From Plectrocnemia conspersa (taxonomy: Eukaryota; Arthropoda; Insecta; Trichoptera; Polycentropodidae), in assembly GCA_009617715.1 (NCBI GenBank), contig VTFK01000218.1, forward strand, positions 248,001 to 312,000: a stretch of DNA of 64,000 nt. The letters run 5' to 3'. The position numbers were made by a program, and so were the translations under genes. How positions within the stretch are numbered: position 1 is the first letter of the stretch; each line of letters starts with the position of its first letter. The notes beneath the pieces were generated by a model that worked only from the letters and a program-made list of their open reading frames with translations, did no database searches and was not told the origin of the DNA. Of the stretch, positions 48,480 through 61,379 are shown one piece after another.

Positions 48480-48970
48480 TTTTAATAACACCGTTCTGGC
48501 GATGCTTAATTGAAACGATAAAAAAAGTTACAGCCCCAAGTCGTAAATTTTCGGACAGCTGCGGGCCCCCAACTGTCTTGTTTCCGATGCGGTATGAACT
48601 TGAGCATTTTTTCCCGGGGGTCGGTTGTTACATCGTTTACGACCTTCCCCCGTCCTTGATCCTAAAATATGAATAGATTATCGGAGCTTTTTCCATCCTG
48701 GGAATAAAAGCGCCAATAATCGATATGCAAGCATACGATTTTGCTTCCACAATGGCCCGTGGCCATTAAACCGATGTTTATTCTCTTATAAAAATGTCGG
48801 CGGGTCGTAGTAAAATTTTATGGCAATCCTCGTAACGATTTGTTTCGCGTTTCTTTTTAATTCGCGAAGAAGGGCGATCCCCTCCCTTTGGTTGCTTCTT
48901 TCCGTTAAGGTGGGATGTTTTTCAATATTCAGAATCGGATGGTCGTTTATTTTTTTTCGCCGTTTGCCGC
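48480..48970. promoter_or_regulatory. GC-richer island, candidate regulatory element
   Basis: It includes the E-box string GGACAGCTGCGGGCCCCC, TTTTTTCCCGGGGGTCGG, CAATAATCGATATGCAAGC and CCCGTGGCCATTAAACCG. Composition changes sharply at both sides and no coding frame with motifs is present. Confidence 0.3.
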
Positions 48971-49479
48971 TTCAGAGAAGAAATAAGATTCCGTATATTA
49001 TGTATATTTGCATATTGTGTATAAGGAAACATATTATAGTATACAAAATATGCACAATTTGCGAAATGAAAGCATACAAAATCGTAAGCAAGTTAGAAAA
49101 AAACAATTTAATAAAAATAAAATATGGGTACGTTTCATTTCATCAAATCTAATTTATATTTAATTAAGATAAATCTAGAACATATTTTTGTAAATGATTT
49201 TAAATATTAAGTTTTTGATAGTCGCAAACATTCATCAATGGCAATTTTCAATACTTCTTGATGTCGGTCGTTCATATATATTATTGATGGTCAAAGTCTT
49301 ATTGAAACGATTATTCTAATGATATTTTTAATTATTAATACAAATTAACTTAAGGACATTTAAATATTGCTTTTGAAAGGTATACATATATATTTTTTTG
49401 CGTTAATTGATTTTGATCGTGAGCTAACCGTAACGTTTATGGTTGTCGACAAATCAATAAAATAACCAAGACAACTTTA

Positions 49480-50070
49480 CTTTGAGTTAAATAGGGACGA
49501 TGTGCGGGATTTTCTCTCCCCTTCTCAAGCTTAATTCGAGGATTGCCTCTCCATTATCGTCCTGATTCTCATATTGACACGATTCGTTTGTTCCACATAA
49601 ATTTCCGCGGCACCTCGGTCGATTATCCCGGCGCGCGCGGTCGTCCTGGGACTTTTTGTCCCAACCCACCTTTTTCTGGGTCGTCTTTCGTCTCTGGGCG
49701 GGTAATTTACGGCGGCTCCTCCAATTGCGAATATCGACTCCTTATTCCCTTAACAAATTAGAAGTGACGTTTAATTTGCGAAGTAATTTGCGAGGGCGGG
49801 TCCCCTCCGTCGTTTCTGCGGCAATTTAAAACACAGATGCGGTCCTGCTCGCTGCCTAACCCCCTTGCACAGGGGGTGATTAATTCTGCGGATGAACGAA
49901 AAAGAAGAAAATTGATAAATGCGATTCGAATAGCGGGAGGCGTTTTCTTTGCATTTTCATCTTCTACTTAATCGTCTGCGCTCGACGTAGTAAATTTTAA
50001 AGTGGCGCTGGAGAGGCTCCTGCAGTGTCCTCTTTGGAACGAGACGTCGGCAAACTTATGCTTATGAAGA
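49480..50070. promoter_or_regulatory. GC-richer island, candidate regulatory element
   Basis: This is the longest island in the right half. It holds CCCGGCGCGCGCGGTCG, GGGCGGGTAATTTACGG, ACCCCCTTGCACAGGGGGTG (a near-palindrome at about 49858) and several TAATTT/TTAATC cores. Opposing short open frames are not supported as genes. Confidence 0.3.
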
Positions 50071-50394
50071 CAATAATTGGAATCCTGCTTCGCGTGTTGG
50101 AGGTCGTCAACTGTCTAGTTAAGAGTTTCAAGAGTGCCATGGATGTATTTATGTTAAACTCTACTTTTGGCAAAAACTTATTTACATTATAAAATTAAAA
50201 ATATTTTGATGTAAATTATTATATATTTAAAAACTGAAAACTGAAAATCTTACCTTTATATTTTATTATATAAATTTTTTGATGCATCAAATTTTCAATG
50301 CAGTTTTGTTACTTTCTTCTTATTTTTCTCATGTATAAATATATGATATTCTACATGCACTATAGTAGCTCATTATTTGAGTTTTTTTATCTAA

Positions 50395-50612
50395 TAGGTA
50401 CGACTTAGCTTAATTTAAATTAATCATAATTCCTCCGTGAGATTAAGAAAAACAAGGAGAACCTAATCTGTAATGATCTATCAGAATAATTATTCTATAA
50501 TAATCAGTAATTCTAATATCTCATACTCCATTGATTAATATGGAATTTAAACCCATTTATTTCGGGTATTAGTCACTGATAATCGTGTAGGTTCTTTCGC
50601 AAACAGTGTTAA
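50395..50612 (-). repeat. SINE copy E
   Basis: On the - strand, the order is a head at about 50590 (TTATCAGTGACTAATACCCG, then GGGTTTAAATTCC in place of the B box), TATTATAGAATAATTATTCT, GATCATTACAGATTAGGTTC, TCTCACGGAGGAATTAT and TTAAATTAAGCTAAGTCG. The tail is absent. Confidence 0.6.
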
Positions 50613-51229
50613 CATTGGTTTTTTAATTACAGACATCTCTCGCGCTTAATTATAATTTTAGATGTTTATTCCTGAAGTGATATTTATAGAGCAGCATTAA
50701 AAATCGTAAGATCAAATCCCACTATGGCATATTTCAATTTTCATCTTATTAGGCATTTTTATATTTATTTAGATTTATTGGATTAGATTTTTTTTGCTTT
50801 TTTCTAATCTTATGAATTAATACCGAGCTTTTAAATATGATGCAACATTAAAAATGCATGTTGGTAAAAAAACATGGTGAAAAAAACACATACAAAAAAT
50901 ATTTAAGTAATAAAGATAGAAACAATTTTTTTTTTGACCTATTCATTTCTATGCAAAACACCATGTTATAAACCATTTCCCAAAAAATCTTACTATGCAA
51001 CTGTTACTGTTACATTTTTTGATGAATATTATATTTTTAAAAACAATGACAGCAGGTTGAATATTATTTTGTTAAAACTGTTTAACATTTAATTATCAAA
51101 GAACGCAAGAAAAAAAATTAGGTTTGCATATTCTGTAAAACAATCATTTTAGATTCAGAAAATTGTTGTATAATTAGAAGATAATAACGAAGTTCTTTCA
51201 CCATTGCAGATATTTAAAGTCATTATGCT

Positions 51230-51490
51230 TAAATAAACCTTTTCTACCGCGCAGCGCTAAATTTTTGCTCCAAAACTGATACTATTTCTATTGTGGAGAA
51301 TTTAGTAGAAATTTTACGCAAAAAATCTGAAACACAATGGTTTTTTTGGCTGCGAGGCGCCAAATTTTTGAACATATTTTTAAATCTGTCAGAATTGGTA
51401 TGATATATCGTTTGAGAACTGCTGTGCGGATAATTTTGGCTGGCAGCCCAGATCCGGCCCGTGGGCCGTAGATTGCCTACATATAGTAAA
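51230..51490 (+). mobile_element. hAT-related element end
   Basis: The right end CAGATCCGGCCCGTGGGCCG, followed by TAGATTGCCTACATATAG, resembles the termini of Charlie-like hAT elements. They typically end 'CCGGCCCG-x-GGGCCG-x-x-x-x-T-T-G-C-C-x-A-C'. Upstream sequence (GGCTGCGAGGCGCCAAATTT) is GC-richer than the flanks. No matching left inverted repeat or 8-bp duplication was identified. Confidence 0.4.
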
Positions 51491-53205
51491 ATGTAAATTA
51501 TTTTTTTAGTTTCGCTATCGACAGTAATTTAAATATAAATAGTCCTAAAAATATTATTTTAAAACGTCACTTGATTTATATTTTACTCAGTACTTAAATA
51601 TAGCAACATTCACTTTTTATGCATTTCAGTAATGATACATGAAAAGTGAATATTGCTACACTGAAATTTTTTTAATGCTATGATTTATATTACGCATTAC
51701 GAATTTCATAAATGAAAATAAATATTTATATGTAAAATAAATTATATTTGAGAACTATTTGTTTATGTTAATACTTATGTTAAAACAACAGAGCTATCAC
51801 TTTTTATTCATACATATGATGTATTTATATATCATACACACACTTTAATTTTGGTTCAATGTTTAAAATTGCCATTAATAAAATTTATGTGTTTGTACAA
51901 TTTTATGAGATTCGCGTATAAAATTTTACAAATAAAACATATCGTTTTTACAGTTGAGAATTTAATAACTCGTATATTTTACATATAAATGTTTATCATC
52001 AAATATGCTCATGGACCTTTGGCGTTAAACTCAGACTTGATCCAGCAAATGGATTTGTCTTGTTGCAATAAACATCTGCAGAGGTCACGTCGCGTCAATA
52101 GCTGCTATAAAATACATTCGCTACTTTTCTCAGAATGTCTTTCATTTGATAGCTCTATTTTTTGCCATTTAAAAAATTAAATATATTAAACCTCCCACGG
52201 GAGGGAGTCAACGAACCGCGCCTCGGAGATGCGTCAATTTATAATCTAGTTTATACGAAGCTACAATCCAATAAGACGGTTTACACGTACTACGTCTACG
52301 TGACGGTGGTCGTATTATTTACTCTCTTTTATTTTTATATTATTATATATGAATATGTACGTATATATATATATATATTTATATTTTAATAAAAAGTAAA
52401 AATGAATTATTCGCAAAAAGTAATACGAGCTATCTTGTTATTTGATATTAAAATATGAAAGGAATGGACATAAAAAAATATTTTTATGATAGATTTTTGA
52501 AAATGAAAAATATATTGAATTAATCTCATTGTTTTTATTTGCGTTTTTGACAAGATTCAGGGCGAATCAAATTAAAACATATGTTAATGTACGAATGAAC
52601 AGTGATGGTCAGTGCAGAATTATAAAGTAAGATAAGGTTTTTTTTATCAGAGAGAGAGAGAAAGCAACCATATTTATATTACTAGTTTATTCATTTAGAT
52701 TGTTATCGCTTATTATTACTGTCAAGCGATCAATCTCTGAATAGCCGCTTTTTATCTCCAAATTGTTCTATTCTGGACCAGTTCTTGTGACGTAGATTGC
52801 TCATGGTTTTTGATTTACCCCTCTTTCGTTCATTCTCTTTCATTAATTTCACCTTTGGGATCTACAGATATTATTTAATAATTATTTTCGTTAATTCAAA
52901 GTTGTTCATTATTATCCCAGTGACATTTTACAAGCCGCGTGGGTGCAAATATTTTTCAAAGATATTTTCCGCTGTCCTGATCTATCTCGCTAGGGATCAT
53001 GTTTCACAGCTATATAGTGACATGTCTTTTTATAGCTTTATATAATTGAACTATATTTATAACCTCAGTATCCAAGCAGGTGTTTACTAGCATATTAATA
53101 TTTGATAAATTAGTAAAAATAAAAAATATAAATTATTACACTAATAAAAATATGCTACGTTGTCCGAACGACGACGACGAGCAAGAACGAAGATTGGGAT
53201 AATAG
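51491..53205. other. AT-rich stretch with one small GC-richer patch
   Basis: The patch at 52185-52315 contains CCTCCCACGGGAGG (a palindrome-like string) and repeated TACGT motifs. Nothing coding was identified. The remainder shows nothing. Confidence 0.35.
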
Positions 53206-53207
53206 GA

Positions 53208-53285
53208 TTAAGGTTCATATGGAATTTGAACCCAGGTCTTTTAGGTCAATAGTCAGAAACTTATACCACTTGTGCTGGTTACTTT
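53208..53285 (-). repeat. SINE head fragment, copy H
   Basis: On the - strand this reads GGTATAAGTTTCTGACTATT, then AAAGACCTGGGTTCAAATTCC. GGGTTCAAATTCC is close to a tRNA B box. Only the head is present. Confidence 0.55.
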
Positions 53286-54020
53286 GTCATTTTATCATTT
53301 CTAAAGATTCAGAATTATCCTCTGAAGAAAATGATCAAAGTCAATTTTCTGTTGTGTTTATAATGTTTATTGATTTTTATAATGAAACTGAAAATATATC
53401 ACTATATCAGTGATATAATAGAGTGAAAAATCGTGGTCACATTTAAAAACATATTGCTTATCTACTAAAATACATTAGAAACGAATACTGGAGAGAACTT
53501 TCTCTTAAATTATATTATATTACCATTTTATGTAGTCTTTAAAATATGTTAAAGTGATTTTTATTTTTTAAATTAAGTATATAAAAAACGCAAATGGATT
53601 AAGAGATTTTTTTACATAACATTGCTTTGAAGCTCTAAAAATTTGCAGGCAAATTTACTCCGTAATTTCAATTTGTGCTGAGCTGATTTAATTTCGAAAT
53701 TAGAATTCCAGCATTAACTGAGCTTAAATCTGCATTATGCAAAGACATGATAATTGCTATAAAAACTCATAAAAAAACGAAGGCCATTAAATTTAAGTAA
53801 TGCACTATAATTTAAAAAAAATCCTAATACATTCGATGACGATCATGTTTCCAGTGACAGCTCGTAAATTTATTAAGGAAACTAGATTTTTTTTATTGAA
53901 AAAGTAGCTTAAAAAATCTTATAAGTTAGTGAGTGCAATTTGATAATTTCAGGATCGTCAATTTACAATCTTGGTATTGAAATTTGGTTCAGGATTAAAA
54001 AAGCAATAGTTGTTCCGTGC
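53286..54020. other. AT-rich stretch with no feature seen
   Basis: No supported feature. Confidence 0.4.
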
Positions 54021-54024
54021 CTTG

Positions 54025-54072
54025 TTGTCATACCAAATATGTATTAGCAGCAAGTGGAATTTGGTATGACAA
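54025..54072. repeat. Inverted repeat, 14-bp perfect arms
   Basis: TTGTCATACCAAAT at 54025-54038 and ATTTGGTATGACAA at 54059-54072 form a hairpin with a 20-base loop. Its size is near the lower end for a microRNA precursor. A short MITE-like palindrome is equally possible. Confidence 0.8.
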
Positions 54073-54204
54073 GTGCAATGTTGCCAAATCTTTTGATTAA
54101 GCTTTACTGGTCACGCCATGCTTTTTATAAGCAAGACAACCAAATTAAACATATACATTTTGTCGTAATTAACGCACACGACTCCTTATGCGTTTAAAAG
54201 CATC

Positions 54205-54628
54205 TTTGAGAAATAAAATTATTAATTAACAGTTTGGTTTTCGCGAAAATCACTCGATTAATTAATTTAATAGTTTAATGGAGCACATATGCGTTAATTT
54301 TAATATAAAAAAAGGAAGAACTTTTAATGTTAGATATAGTAGAAGCTTTCAACACAGTATGGCATGACATAAAAACAAAACCCCTGACTATCTGCTACGC
54401 TTAATACGCGCATACCTAAATAAGTTGTTTTACTAAATAATGAAAACTCGAATCTGCATAAACTTCCATCTGGAGTTCCTCAGGGAAGTTTTCTAGGGCC
54501 GTTTCTCTCTATCTTGCATACGAACGATATCCCAAAAATGAAAAAATACGCGTTTATCTATGTACGCTGATGATACAGCATTTTTATTTAGTCCTCTCAC
54601 TGGTTCATAGAAAAGGTGAGAGGACTAA
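54205..54628 (+). pseudogene. Jockey-type LINE reverse transcriptase fragment with catalytic YADD
   Basis: Pieces in order are QFGFRENHS, LMEHICVNFN, LDIVEAFNTVWHD, a 'Y-L-L-R-L-I-R-A-Y-L' block, NLHKLPSGVPQGSFLGPFLS and YADDTAFLF. These are reverse transcriptase blocks from the 'Q-f-G-F-R' region through the first catalytic Asp (LDIVEAF) and the 'GVPQGS' region to YADD. Frame changes are needed between blocks, so it is non-functional. It ends in a hairpin at 54588-54628. Confidence 0.8.
54588..54628. repeat. Inverted repeat at the end of the LINE fragment, 13-bp arms
   Basis: TTAGTCCTCTCAC at 54588-54600 pairs exactly with GTGAGAGGACTAA at 54616-54628. The left arm lies just after the YADD codons, so the right arm is an inverted duplicate, similar in kind to the one at 24484-24545. 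Confidence 0.85.
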
Positions 54629-55190
54629 TATGCGACCACTAATCTCACGATTGACTATCAAAAAATTAAAATTATGTATAATTTAGATTTTATTGAAGGC
54701 TTCTGTGACTTGCACTCGATTTTTTATTATTAATAGCGCAGTTTTAAATAATAAAATTCGATTTTTTTGTGAGAATTGGTTATAAGCCTGGCACTCTACT
54801 GACACAATATTTTTATTTCAATTGAAATTATGTTAGTACAATCTCATTTAAATAAGTACCATGAAATAATTTCGTCGGAAAATCATGAGAAAAATTAAAT
54901 GAAAAATCAAGTTATTATCCACTGTTCCAAAAAACATTAATTGTGTATTGTTCTTCGTTTTAACAAAGTGTGACAAGAAAATTCCAGGAATGATTATTTA
55001 CGCGAATACAAAAGGTAGATTTGTAAAGCTTTGAACGCATTGTAAGATTTCTTTGATTAACAAACTTTAGTTAAATGATAAATATCATATTTTATAATGA
55101 AGAGAAAAACATCCAGTTTTTCCAGACACTTTGTTGTCACACCTATTTTTATGTATGTCCATATTATGTTATCACATCCATATATTAAAT
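54629..55190. other. AT-rich stretch with no feature seen
   Basis: No supported feature. Confidence 0.4.
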
Positions 55191-55640
55191 TTTATATGGT
55201 GTTCCACCACCGTGTCGCAGATTCAGAGCTGAAAGGGCTATGCGGAATGCTAATATGGTGTCCCCTCCCCTAACTGTCAGGGTTGCTTCTAGAACGGGGC
55301 TTTTGCGTGCGTCAGGGTCGTTCCTTGCTCTCGTTCTGGCCGTAGAAATTTTTCGAAGCGTCGTACGTCTTGGCGAATTTATCTGGCGCAGCCGTAGTTA
55401 AATATTGCCCGCCTAGCTCCGTCCCTGTCGCGTTATCGATCGCGGCTATATATACACCCCCCACCACCGAACCCAGACTGCACACATACACACATACATA
55501 CACCGAGCTCGCATACAAACACGCGCGCTCCGACTGACGTGCGCGTGTCGTGTTTTTCCAGCTTTGGGGGTTATGAAAATTTTTGAGGTTATCTGCTCGT
55601 TGACTTTTTGCAGTTTCGATAGTGCAGCGTCCGTAATATG
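55191..55640 (+). promoter_or_regulatory. GC-rich island with TATA box and initiator, candidate promoter
   Basis: TATATATA at 55447-55454 is followed 28 bases downstream (first T to A) by CCCAGACTG at 55472-55480, an initiator-like CA. ATCGATCG lies just upstream at about 55435. The island is GC- and CpG-rich with a CACACATACA tract after the presumed start. This is the best TATA/initiator pair I noticed in the window and could start an alternative or separate + strand transcript. A 68-codon - strand frame (55518-55312) overlaps it and is protein-like in composition, but shows no motif. Confidence 0.35.
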
Positions 55641-56085
55641 AATGAAATATTACAGCGGATTTTATTATTATTTTTTTACCCCTCTGTGAAGGATTGCGAG
55701 ATTCCCGTGTTGTCGCAGTGGTTGGTTGTTAAAAAATGTGACTATCGACGTTTATTGTATTTTTTTGTATGTAACAAAAAAATATATACGATGCATAAAA
55801 GGTTTTTTATAAATTTATTCGTGCTTTATATATAAAAGTGTATATTTTCTTCCATCATTAATATCAATATAATGTTTCCGTTGTGAGTTATTTAATATAT
55901 GTAAGGAATGCATATTATTTATGTATAATATATTTTTTCTAACGATTTATTTTAATTATAAAAATCATTTACCAGACATGTTTTTTGTAAATGAGATAGA
56001 AAATAAAAATATGAGTTTATATACACGATTAAAAAAAAACATTAATCATAAATATTATATATGCTAAGAAGTAACCAGGACATTA
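55641..56085. other. AT-rich stretch with no feature seen
   Basis: No supported feature. Confidence 0.4.
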
Positions 56086-56089
56086 AACC

Positions 56090-56345
56090 ATTGGTATAGT
56101 CGGTGACTAATCACTGAAAGCTCGAATTTCATATGAAACCTAGATTTTCCTAATCTCACAAATGAATATCGTGATGAATAATTAAAATAAAATCGAGCTA
56201 GGTCGTCTATAGAGAATTTATAAATTGTAAGCTATATATTTTATAATTAATTAAATTGATAGTCACTAATATAAAGACTGATTTCAGTCTGGTCTCTCAT
56301 TGCTTACTTGTAGGTGTAACGTTGTAACGCATTGGGCTAACGCCT
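56090..56345 (+). repeat. SINE copy F (head, body, tail with internal deletion)
   Basis: The head ATTGGTATAGTCGGTGACTA, then CTGAAAGCTCGAATTTC, is followed directly by CCTAGATTTTCCTAATCTCA. Some 60 bp of the usual body are missing. Then come AAAATCGAGCTAGGTCGTCT, AGACTGATTTCAGTCTGGTC and GTAACGCATTGGGCTAACGC. Confidence 0.65.
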
Positions 56346-59300
56346 GTCAACGGATTTTAAATCAATTATTTATTTTATTTATTGTAAATATTTATTTTAA
56401 GCTTAAATTCAAAGATGTGGTTTATTTAGTTTCATATCGTTTTCTGATAAATTTCTCTATTACTTGAAAAAATTTTAAATACAAATTTTAAAACATTTTT
56501 AATAGAAATCAAAAAAATATTTTATTATTTAGATATTTTTGTCATTTATGTGTTTTTTACTACTACAATTTTATTCAAATTGATCTTATTAAAATTTCAG
56601 TTTGATCCACTACCTTGTTTCAACTACAATTATGCTAATAATATTTGAGGTTATGTTTTGGTGTTGTAATTTTGAATACTTATAGCTGTATATATTTTAT
56701 AATATATTTTAGAATTAAAAAAAAACGCAAATGTATTTATTATAGTTTTATATACAACTATTTTTTTATTGTAGTGTTTTGTTGTAAGATACTGTGAAAT
56801 AATTAGGTTAGGCATTATCTCTAATAACCATATTTTATTGAACAATTATGATAATACTATTTGAGGTTATGTTATGCATATCCTAAATTTTGATACTAAT
56901 ATATAATTGTATAATGTATTTTAAAAGTTAAAAAAATATTTATTATTTAATTGGACAAATTGGTTTTAGCACTAGTTTTAGATAATATTATTTTTTTATT
57001 TTATAAAATAAAAAAAATGTACATAAAAGATAGATTTTTTCTATTAAATCCTACACTCGTACTAAATATAAATTTGCATAGTAACTTTTCATTACTATGA
57101 TTTAAAAACACGCTATCTTTCTTTTATATATGTAATATAATATATTTTATTAAAAGTCATTCGTTATAAATTTTGCTCAGCTGCAATCTAGAACCCCGAG
57201 AGAAAAAAATTAACTCCACCTTTAACATTTGTATATTTGAGCAAGTCCCCTAATGATTTAAGAATCATAGTGTATTTTTTCTATCATTCTTTGATATTTT
57301 TAGTATCTTGTTAATGCTTTATATTTGTTTTTATTCTTTCTGAAAAACCACTTGAATAACTCGGACAAATCACACCTTTATTTACGTCAAATCTTAATTC
57401 TGGACAAAAGTTTCTATGTTTATACATGTTAGGTTCAAGATGTTCATTGTTTAACATTTCATGCCCTTTGCTTCAATTCTAAGATTTCTGATATTTTGTT
57501 TTGATTTTTTTGATATTGAAACAGAGAATTAGTATGACATATAATGGAGTAGTTATAGAGTCTATATTTTTATAAAATACATTATATATTGCTATACTCA
57601 AAAATATATTGAAAAATATAACTATTGTGTTTTACCTGCGATAGGACATGTTATATTAATAATACTTTATTTTTATTCAGTATCATTTATATATTTAGTA
57701 AAAAAAAAAAATCATTAAAAACTACGGTAATTTGAGTAAAAAAAATATATTATATGTATATTATATAAGACAGACATCTCAATGGCGCAACCAAAATTCT
57801 AAATTCAATATAAAAAAAAGTATGATTTTCATAAATGTTTTTTTTTTCATTTAAGAATTTAACGATTCAGTTGAATTAAAATAAAAATAAGTATATAATT
57901 TAATTTGACTTTTGAGTCCCAAGCTTTATAAAATGTACAGTAGTATTTATTATTTATAATTACTATTATATGCACAGTGTATAACAATCGAAACTTAGTT
58001 GTGTTACTGCTCATTAGTCTGTGTATAACTTAATTGAGATCTATCACGGAATTCCAAATAGCACATTCCCGGATTTCGCTTTGATTACTATAATAATACA
58101 GTGTTATGCGATTATATGATATATTTAATATATAATGTAAATTTGAACACGAGTTATATAAGTTTTTAAGAGCATTCTCGAGTAATTTATTTAATATCTG
58201 ATTTAGTTTAATTAGGAGCAATTGGAATGCGGGTCGCTCGCAATAAACTGGAAAGCGGCAAAAGTTCAAAATTAGTTTCTAAATTTTCTCTAAAGACCCC
58301 GCGGGTATGTTAATAAACGAGACTCGTCGTTGCTATATTACTCACTAGAGTTTTTATTTTTATTACTGTTATTATATATGTATTGTACGAGCATATTTGT
58401 ATGGTGCCATGATACACCTGAGTGTATTTATGAGTATAACATTATTCGGTCAAATGAAAAACATGAATATTTTCTTATATCACATAAAACCGCGAGTAAT
58501 GTATTCTTTTTTCGGAAATTGCACATTAATCATGTCTTTGCGCGATGGTGTGTATAATAGAGGTTTGATCTATTGTTTTGATATGGGGAAAGCGGAAAAT
58601 GCGTATATATATATATACAACGTGGGGTAAAATTATATTTTAATATTATAGTGGGGCTCAAAAATGTTTATATTTAAATATAGATTTTGACAGTGTTTTA
58701 TAATATGATTTCAACAAATTGAAAACATTTATTTCAGTTGTTTTAAGTTGTGATATTATATAGGGTTCGACAGTAAGGCAAAATTTCTTATTCTAACAAT
58801 AATTAACTGAGGTGGGTTATAATGGTTCTCTGTTTAACAATACGGATTTTTATGGCTAAAATCCATGGTTTCAAATTAATATTCCTTTCCCTGGTTTAAG
58901 AAAAGTTAATTTATAAATTCATAATTTTTCACCATAATTTTTTTGGCTCCAAATTCTTTTAGCTTTTTTTTGCTAACCATAAAATACGAAAGCAACCTAA
59001 TATTTTTTTTTAATTGTTTCCTATTGTTTTTGAGAATTACCAAAGAGTATACTTAAAAACGTTGCATTTTCAATGGCATTATGATATCGATGTAAAACGG
59101 TTGCAGATTTGTTTATGGATTAAAATATTTTTTCATAAACATCGGTTGCGGGGCTTATTTTCAAGGTTAAAATCGTCGGTAAAAAAATTCTCAAACTAAA
59201 GTGTTACAATTCTCTGATTAACAATACCTTCGCTAAATCACAAATTAATATTCCTTGTGGCATGCGCCGCATTGTGTTTTAGTTTGAACTAATATCCAAA

Positions 59301-60755
59301 GCAACCAAATATTTTTTTAACTTAGCAAATTATACAAATATATTGCTTATTACACTTAAATACACTTTTTTTGACAAAAATATATGATTATTGTAATTTA
59401 AAATCTACTACTAAATTGTTCCGTTTTGTATTAGGTTTAATGATATATAAAGAAATTTTTTTTACAATTAAGTGAATTATTATTTTGAAAATGGTCGACA
59501 AAATTTTGATAAATGATATAAATTATATGTATCTTTTAATGAAATAAAATTTATTATAAGTAGATAAACTCATATTTTAGCTAATTCTTTTCTTTGAAGG
59601 TTAAAAACATGCGCAAACCTACAGATTTATAAAAAAGCATAATAGCTTCGTACGAAGGCCAAAATTACTTTGAAATTTAAAAATAAAATACATTTTTTGC
59701 TTTTAAATGTTATTTAATTTTAAATTAAAATTCTAAAAATAAAACCTTAGAAAATATATAATTATAAACCTAAATTAATTTATTATAACTTCAGCGCTCT
59801 ATTGTTCTTACCTAGAAAATATACACGAGTTTTCTTATCTTAATAAGTTTTCCTTTTCATCCCAATATAGCATTGGGTTGATAAAGTACCAGGAACATCC
59901 ACATTTTGTGTTTCATCTTGCATATATTAAAGCTGGAGACATACTTTAGAAATAAAGGGATTTCTAAAAGTTAGCCTAATAGTGCGATTATATATTAGGA
60001 ATACGAAGGATATTTAAAAAAGCGAGTGTTTTTCAATAAGTTTCTTATTGTACTGAAGGACAATATTCACAGAGAAATGCGAGCGATAGAGTCAGGTATT
60101 TTTCATTTACTTATGAAGAGTGTTATTCATTTTAATGTATAAGAAATATTATCTCTACGATATGTGGAATATTTTGTAATGGATAAATAGTAAAATAATA
60201 AGAACACAAACTGTTATGTGATTTTTAAATGGTTAAGTCATTTTTGGCACGTATATTTATATTTTACTTTAATAGAAAAGTGCAGTAATATTTTTTTTAA
60301 ACAATATTTTAGCCATATTCAAATAGTGCCTGTGGGTTCATTTAAATGAGCCCAATAATTAAATCTAGTAGATACAATATCTGACTTGCGTTAAGAATCT
60401 GTAATTAAAAAAAATTTTCACCGCCTTTAAAAAAATATACATGAATTCTCTTCACAAAGATAAAACACAATTACACGTAGTGATGATGCAACATACACCA
60501 TATTTGCCAGACCTTGCTCACCATGAAAAAACTCTCTTTGATTGTTCAAAAATCTGTAGTATGACTTGACGGTAAATGGCAAAACTTTCAAAATATTGTG
60601 GGGGTGCTATAAAGACATGAAATTTGGGCAAGCCTTTAAAGCTGCTTATACTTATTTTATATATAAATACATTTGCAAAATTATTTTCGTTAATTAATTA
60701 AACTGAAGGTCATCGAAAATAATGACAAGAGAACACCTGTTGGTGACTAAATTAC
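56346..60755. other. Long AT-rich stretch with no feature seen
   Basis: About 4.4 kb of AT-rich DNA with homopolymer runs. No conserved peptide, terminal repeat or island was found. Confidence 0.45.
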
Positions 60756-61170
60756 CCCAGAACGGTATACCGATTAGGGGATGATTGTCCGCCCGTCTAT
60801 TCTTCTCTTCCCCTTCTATTTTTAAGCCGCTATCGCCTCATACCCTCAGGCTCATTTTGGGGATCATGAATATCGTTTGACCTTTCGAGAAAATTTAATT
60901 TTACGACTCGTCAAGTGACTCGGTGGCGCAAACGTTGCCGACGAGTGCGATTATTTCAGTTTACGACCGCTGCGTTCATTTTAGGACATTCTTATTTGTT
61001 TCTTAATTACGGAGTCTGCCTCGGGCTGTATTAAGAAATAAATCCGAAACTGGTTGTTACAATTTAAACATTTAATTAAATTAAAATATATAAATGTAAA
61101 TATAAAGCTGAACCCACGCGAAGCATCTTGATCTCCGAGATTTATTCTTTTATCTTGTAAAGTTTGCATG
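60756..61170. promoter_or_regulatory. GC-richer island, candidate regulatory element
   Basis: Mixed-composition DNA with CGTCAAGTGACTCGG (NK-type CAAGTG core), TTTACGACTCG, AATTTAATTTTACG and TTTAGGACATTC. No coding frame was found. Confidence 0.3.
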
Positions 61171-61379
61171 TCATTTAATCTCTTTATGTCACATTATATG
61201 CATACAATATCAGCGGTCTTTTGAACATAATACGCTCATATACGCTTAACATTTAAAGTTCAACGCCCGCAGTTGAACTTAGCTAGACTCTCATTGAAAA
61301 ATAATTAAGTTTAGATATTAAAATTAAATATAAATATTAAAAAAGCAACATCAAAGTAGTTGAATAACGGAGAATTTGG

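Noticed and set aside
55312..55518. 68-codon - strand frame with protein-like composition
   Set aside because: No motif or splice context. It overlaps the TATA/initiator region and CACA tract; kept only as a note in the promoter entry.
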